NCBI RefSeq assembly: GCF_022397955.1
Contig: NZ_JAKEUQ010000002.1
Span: 124,728 to 188,727, forward strand
Direction: 5' to 3'
Length of the DNA stretch: 64,000 nt
Origin: Vibrio sp. Isolate32
GTDB taxonomy: Bacteria; Pseudomonadota; Gammaproteobacteria; Enterobacterales; Vibrionaceae
Notes under the pieces: generated by a model
Told to the model about the DNA's origin: nothing
Database searches by the model: none
What the model saw: the letters and a program-made list of their open reading frames with translations, nothing else
Shown: piece by piece, positions 60,136 to 64,000 of the stretch
Layout of the letters: every line of letters starts with the position of its first letter
Position numbering within the stretch: the first letter of the stretch is position 1
Position numbers and translations under genes: made by a program

Positions 60136-61071
60136 TTACTTAGCGAATTCAACACCAATCTCGATATCGCCATTTAGCGTTTCAAGCATGCTGTCTAGAG
60201 CATTACGTTCGAAATCGCTCAATTCACCGTAGCTTAGGATAGCTTCTGCACCCTCTTTACCCAGTTTAACTGGTTGAGCGAAGAATGGAGCGTGCTCGCC
60301 TTCACCTTCAACGTATGCACACTCGATTACGTTCTCTTCACCTTGTAGTGCTTTCACTAGAGCAAGACCGAAACGACAAGCTGCTTGACCCATAGATAGC
60401 GTTGCACTACCGCCGCCCGCTTTAGCTTCTACAACTTCAGTACCTGCATTTTGGATACGAGTCGTTAGTGCAGCGATTTCTTCATCAGTGAACTCTACGC
60501 CCTCAACTTGAGAAAGAAGAGGAAGAATAGTCACACCAGAGTGACCACCGATAACAGGAACGCGAATATCGCCTGGATCTTTTTCTTTCAGCTCAGCAAC
60601 AAAAGTTTCAGAACGAATCACATCTAGAGTCGTCACACCAAATAGACGACGCTTGTCGTATACGCCCGCTTTCTTAAGAACTTCAGCAGCGATTGGCACA
60701 GTCGTGTTTACAGGGTTAGTAATGATACCAACACAAGCTTTTGGACATACAACTGCAATCTTCTCTGCAAGAGACTTAACAATGCCAGCGTTCACATTGA
60801 AAAGATCCGCACGATCCATACCAGGCTTACGAGCAACGCCCGCAGAGATAAGTACAACATCCGCACCTTCTAGTGCAGGTGTTGGATCTTCACCCGCGTA
60901 ACCTTTGATCGAAACAGGTGTTGGGATGTGGCTAAGATCGGCAGCAACACCCGGAGTTACCGGTGCGATATCGTAAAGTGCAAGATCTGAACCAGCAGGT
61001 AGGCGATTCTTAAGTAGTAGGGCTAGGGCTTGACCGATGCCACCAGCGGCACCAATAACAGCTACTTTCAT
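60136..61071 (-). CDS. mdh: Malate dehydrogenase (NAD)
   Basis: 311-aa TCA-cycle enzyme. NAD loop [20 protein letters not shown], substrate arginines in [11 protein letters not shown], the relay [12 protein letters not shown], and the active-site His in [12 protein letters not shown]. Length equals E. coli Mdh. Divergent from argR, the common arrangement in gammaproteobacteria. Confidence 0.98.
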   Translation of the reverse strand: MKVAVIGAAGGIGQALALLLKNRLPAGSDLALYDIAPVTPGVAADLSHIPTPVSIKGYAGEDPTPALEGADVVLISAGVARKPGMDRADLFNVNAGIVKSLAEKIAVVCPKACVGIITNPVNTTVPIAAEVLKKAGVYDKRRLFGVTTLDVIRSETFVAELKEKDPGDIRVPVIGGHSGVTILPLLSQVEGVEFTDEEIAALTTRIQNAGTEVVEAKAGGGSATLSMGQAACRFGLALVKALQGEENVIECAYVEGEGEHAPFFAQPVKLGKEGAEAILSYGELSDFERNALDSMLETLNGDIEIGVEFAK

Positions 61072-61403
61072 TGTTATTCTCCTTGAGAGCTTTCTCTTAT
61101 AAATTCTTGGTAGGGTAATTCTTGAGCTAAATTAAAGTTAAAAAACTATATTAATCACAAAGTGATTACAATCAATTAACGCCAGCTTTGCGACTTCGCG
61201 CAAGTCAGTAAAACCGTGCTACACAGCAAGTTCGCATTATGGCGATAATCGACTGAAATAACAAAATAAGTCGTCGCAAATAACACATTATTCCATTAAA
61301 TATTTACAGTGATATGACTAACAAATTACCGGGTTGTTTTGGCTAAAATTGAATATGTATGCGAGAATATGCAAACATCTTTGTTAATGAATAAGAATGA
61401 CAT
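61072..61403. other. Divergent region between mdh and argR
   Basis: 332 bp without a gene. TGAATATGTATGC at 61350-61362 and GAATATGCA soon after resemble two degenerate ARG boxes (consensus TGAAT-N4-ATTCA), placed where ArgR would control its own gene. The match is weak. Confidence 0.4.
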
Positions 61404-61874
61404 ATGCGCAATACAGAAAAACAAGACAACTTGGTTCGTGCTTTTAAAGCGCTGTTAAAAGAAGAACGTTTTGGTTCACAAGGCGAAATTGTTGATGCCC
61501 TTAAGCATGAAGGCTTTGAAAGCATCAACCAGTCTAAAGTCTCGCGTATGTTAACCAAGTTTGGCGCGGTTCGAACTCGTAACGCTAAAATGGAGATGGT
61601 TTACTGCCTTCCTGCTGAACTGGGTGTTCCAACGGTTTCAAGCTCTTTGAGAGAACTTGTTTTAGATATTGACCACAACAATGCATTAGTTGTGATACAC
61701 ACAGGCCCTGGCGCTGCTCAACTGATCGCTCGCTTGCTAGACTCACTAGGTAAGTCAGAAGGCATACTGGGCGTAGTCGCAGGTGACGACACTATCTTTA
61801 TCACTCCAACCCTTTCAGTTACGACTAAACAGCTATTTGATTCAGTCTGTGAACTGTTTGAATACGCTGGATAA
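61404..61874 (+). CDS. argR: Arginine repressor ArgR
   Basis: 156-aa hexameric regulator of arginine genes, also an accessory factor in plasmid resolution in some species. The N-terminal winged helix ([48 protein letters not shown]) is followed by the arginine-binding core ([21 protein letters not shown], then [16 protein letters not shown]). Length as in E. coli. Divergent from mdh. Confidence 0.97.
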   Translation: MRNTEKQDNLVRAFKALLKEERFGSQGEIVDALKHEGFESINQSKVSRMLTKFGAVRTRNAKMEMVYCLPAELGVPTVSSSLRELVLDIDHNNALVVIHTGPGAAQLIARLLDSLGKSEGILGVVAGDDTIFITPTLSVTTKQLFDSVCELFEYAG

Positions 61875-62217
61875 TTGCTCATAGTTTCATAATTATCAGC
61901 CATGTAAATGGATCGCGAACACCTATTGACTTCGTGATCCAAATCACATCCTAGAATATCTCCCCCTCTCTCTACCCAACAACACTAAACCGTTGATTTT
62001 AAAAAAGTCAGTAGCAAACCAAGCACAAGATCTAGGCATCATTTGTTAGATTTTTTAGCTATATCTTTTAACATTCGAGTAATTTTCTGCCAATTTTTGA
62101 TATTATTCAGACACTTTTTCATCACATGGATTGAAAAAGGTGCCGTTTCCAAATAGGAAACTCCAGAAACAGCTACACTTGTTTCTGGGTTAATAATGAA
62201 TAAAGGAAGGAAAATTC
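61875..62217. other. Upstream region of the TAXI-TRAP genes
   Basis: 343 bp without a gene, with two adjacent dyads close to the start of the binding-protein gene: GTTTCC / GGAAAC (62145-62161) and CCAGAAAC / GTTTCTGG (62163-62188). They share the GAAAC/GTTTC core and probably form an operator or leader hairpin. Confidence 0.55.
62145..62188. promoter_or_regulatory. Twin dyads before the TAXI-TRAP operon
   Basis: Two neighbouring inverted repeats with the common core GTTTC / GAAAC, the second with 8-bp arms and a 10-nt spacer, about 30 bp before the ATG. Candidate binding sites for a regulator not present in this window. Confidence 0.45.
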
Positions 62218-63186
62218 ATGGCATTTACCAAACTTATCAAAGTTGGTGCTATTGCAGCTGCTGTAATGGGCGCTGGCGCTGTTAACGCTCAAGAGTTCAT
62301 CACGATTGGTACTGGTTCAGTAACGGGGGTTTACTACCCAACTGGTGGTGCGATTTGTAAGCTAGTGAACAAGGGCCGCAAAGACCACAACATTCGTTGT
62401 TCTGTAGAGTCTACTGGTGGTTCAATCTACAACGTTAACACCATCCGTGCTGGTGAACTAGATTTCGGTGTTGTTCAGTCTGACTGGCAGTACCATGGCT
62501 ACAACGGTACAAGTAAGTTCAAAGATCAGGGCGAGTACAAAAAACTACGCGCTATGTTCTCTCTACACACAGAACCGTTCAACATCATCGCTCGTACCGA
62601 TGCTGGTATTAACAATGTTGCAGACCTAGCTGGTAAGCGTGTAAACATTGGTAACCCAGGCTCAGGTGACCGTGCAACTATGGGTGTTGTAATGGACGCG
62701 ATGGGTTGGACTAACGACAGCTTCAAGCTTGCTTCTGAACTTAAAGGTTCTGAGCGTTCACAAGCACTTTGTGATAACAAGATTGACGCATTCATCTACA
62801 TGGTTGGTCACCCGAACGGATCAATCAAAGAAGCAACAACGTCTTGTGACGCAAAACTGGTTTCAGCAACAGGTCCACAGATCGACAAGATCGTAGCTGA
62901 AAACCCATACTACGCATACAGCACAGTTCCTGCTGGAATGTACCGTGGTACAGACGCTGACGTAAACAGTTTCGGTGTTGCTGCAACTATGGTAACTACT
63001 TCAGACGTTTCTGATGAAGTAGCATACAACGTTGCTAAGGCAGTATTTGAAAACTTTGACACTTTCAAACGCCTACACCCAGCATTTGCTAACCTGAAAA
63101 AAGAAGACATGGTTAAAGCGGGTATCTCTATCCCTCTTCACCCAGGTGCAGAAAAATACTACAAAGAAGTGGGCCTTCTAAAGTAG
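62218..63186 (+). CDS. TAXI-family TRAP transporter solute-binding protein
   Basis: 322-aa periplasmic binding protein. A signal peptide (MAFTKLIKVGAIAAAVMGAGAVNA) leads to the TAXI signature FITIGTGSVTGVYYPTGGAICKLVNKG, then CSVESTGGSIYNVNTIRAGELDFGVVQSDW and LAGKRVNIGNPGSGDRATM. Known or proposed ligands of the family include glutamate and other C4-C5 acids; the ligand here is not determinable. A strong AAGGAAGGA precedes the ATG. The fused TRAP permease follows 254 bp later. Codon bias suggests high expression. Confidence 0.93.
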   Translation: MAFTKLIKVGAIAAAVMGAGAVNAQEFITIGTGSVTGVYYPTGGAICKLVNKGRKDHNIRCSVESTGGSIYNVNTIRAGELDFGVVQSDWQYHGYNGTSKFKDQGEYKKLRAMFSLHTEPFNIIARTDAGINNVADLAGKRVNIGNPGSGDRATMGVVMDAMGWTNDSFKLASELKGSERSQALCDNKIDAFIYMVGHPNGSIKEATTSCDAKLVSATGPQIDKIVAENPYYAYSTVPAGMYRGTDADVNSFGVAATMVTTSDVSDEVAYNVAKAVFENFDTFKRLHPAFANLKKEDMVKAGISIPLHPGAEKYYKEVGLLK

Positions 63187-63440
63187 TTCTAGTTTAAGCC
63201 TACTACACCAATAAGGAGGCTGGTCCTCCTTATTGGCTTTTCACGTTTTATAAAAATAACTTAAGTGAAAAGAGCAAACCTTTAAGTTTCTCCAATTTGG
63301 CGAACTTACCTTCGTATCAAGCCTAAGACAAAGACGAACAAAAAACGCATTTCTCTATCCATTAACTACACTAGATAGGCAAGAAATAACGTCTCGTTGT
63401 TCGTAAGAAAGGCAGACCATCAATAATAAGGATAAAGTAC

Positions 63441-64000
63441 ATGACGCAGACAACATCACCGTCTCCAGATGTGCAAGAAATGGTGGCACAATCAGACACT
63501 GGTGCGCGTAGCCCTCGCGGTATCCAAGGCCGTATTTTATGGTTTGTGCCTCTATGTTGGTCACTGTTCCAACTTTGGTATGCATCTCCGCTGCCGTTCA
63601 TTTTTAACTTCGCAATTTTAAACGATACCGAAGCTCGAGCAATTCACCTTACCTTTGCTATTTTCCTAGCATTTACCGCTTATCCAGCTATGAAGAACTC
63701 GCCGCGGAACTATATCCCGGCAGTCGACTGGGTATTAGCGCTTGTTGGTAGTTTTTCAGCTTCTTATATCTACATTTTCTACACCGAACTTGCTGGCCGT
63801 TCTGGTGCTCCAACAACATTCGATATTGTTGCTGCCGTATTCGGTATGATTCTACTGCTTGAGGCAACACGACGCGCTTTAGGTCCACCTCTTATGGTTG
63901 TGGCAGCAGTATTCCTACTTTACACCTTTGGTGGCCCACACATGCCAGACGTTATCGCCCACAAAGGTGCGAGCCTGAACAAGGCGATGTCGCACCTGTG
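63441..64000 (+). CDS. TAXI-TRAP transporter fused permease (partial, N-terminal part)
   Basis: Open frame from the ATG at 63441 to the window edge, 186 complete codons without a stop. It starts with a polar segment (TQTTSPSPDVQEMVAQ), then at least five hydrophobic helices, with DWVLALVGSFSASYIYIFY and FDIVAAVFGMILLLEATRRALGPPLMVVAAVFLLY. The EATRRALG..L..VA stretch is typical of the fused DctQM-type permeases of TAXI-TRAP systems (usually 600-850 aa). A weak ribosome site AAGGAT lies upstream. Its partner binding protein is directly upstream. Confidence 0.85.
   Translation, partial: MTQTTSPSPDVQEMVAQSDTGARSPRGIQGRILWFVPLCWSLFQLWYASPLPFIFNFAILNDTEARAIHLTFAIFLAFTAYPAMKNSPRNYIPAVDWVLALVGSFSASYIYIFYTELAGRSGAPTTFDIVAAVFGMILLLEATRRALGPPLMVVAAVFLLYTFGGPHMPDVIAHKGASLNKAMSHL

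Noticed and set aside
62218..64000. TAXI-TRAP system as a glutamate importer
   Set aside because: Family ligands vary and nothing in the binding protein that I can read fixes the ligand, so only the transporter type is claimed.

Overview
The window is chromosomal DNA of a gammaproteobacterium, almost certainly a Vibrio, and gene content and order suggest the Splendidus clade. The evidence is the block ilvIH / acyl-CoA ligase / leuO / MJ1255-VC2487-type glycosyltransferase / leuLABCD, the block djlA-lptD-surA-pdxA-rsmA-apaGH-folA, and the Vibrio-style tRNA-Phe/Thr/Asn arrays. The species is an inference; no 16S gene or other species marker is present.

Layout. 1-2576: mutY-yggX-mltC. 2640-6274: two tRNA arrays (7 and 5 genes; Phe, Thr and Asn only) around a chemoreceptor gene. 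6396-7961: small membrane proteins and a decayed IS110 fragment. 8051-18286: an accessory natural-product cluster. 18339-24221: glmS, a DeoR-type regulator, pykF, a GntR regulator and an unlisted 43-aa membrane protein. 24593-26478: a diguanylate cyclase broken at an A8 run. 26593-34239: ilvIH, acyl-CoA ligase, leuO, glycosyltransferase, PAP2 phosphatase. 34449-39549: a TetR-controlled RND efflux operon. 39856-44996: the leu operon with a leader peptide and attenuator. 45172-61874: housekeeping genes (envelope biogenesis, ribosome, quinone, folate, TCA, arginine control). 62218-64000: a TAXI-type TRAP transporter cut by the window edge.

The most notable region is 8051-18286. It holds a single-module NRPS with the layout of indigoidine synthetases (adenylation domain with an internal oxidase domain, carrier, thioesterase). 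A pseudouridine-5'-phosphate glycosidase homologue follows 1 bp later, and then a MarR regulator and an Sfp-type phosphopantetheinyl transferase. Divergent from these are a uracil phosphoribosyltransferase, an EamA exporter, an FMN reductase, a 4-oxalocrotonate-type tautomerase and a HAD phosphatase. NRPS + C-glycosynthase + HAD phosphatase + UPRT + transporter is, from memory, the gene set of the Streptomyces minimycin (oxazinomycin)/indigoidine pathway, where phosphatase, UPRT and transporter give self-resistance. The cluster therefore looks like a Vibrio C-nucleoside and/or indigoidine pathway. The fused DUF4243-type domain of the Streptomyces enzyme is absent, and an FMN reductase and tautomerase are present instead. 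A PecS-like MarR gene sits centrally, and three copies of one dyad (AAGTATCT-N8-AGATACTT) lie in the two promoter regions. The cluster lies just downstream of glmS, the classical Tn7-type insertion side.

The rest is mostly conserved core genome, with some regulatory detail: leu attenuation, paired TetR operators, a perfect 22-bp dyad, and a heptanucleotide tandem repeat after apaH. All reading was by eye. Family assignments rest on visible motifs and context, and no database search was run.
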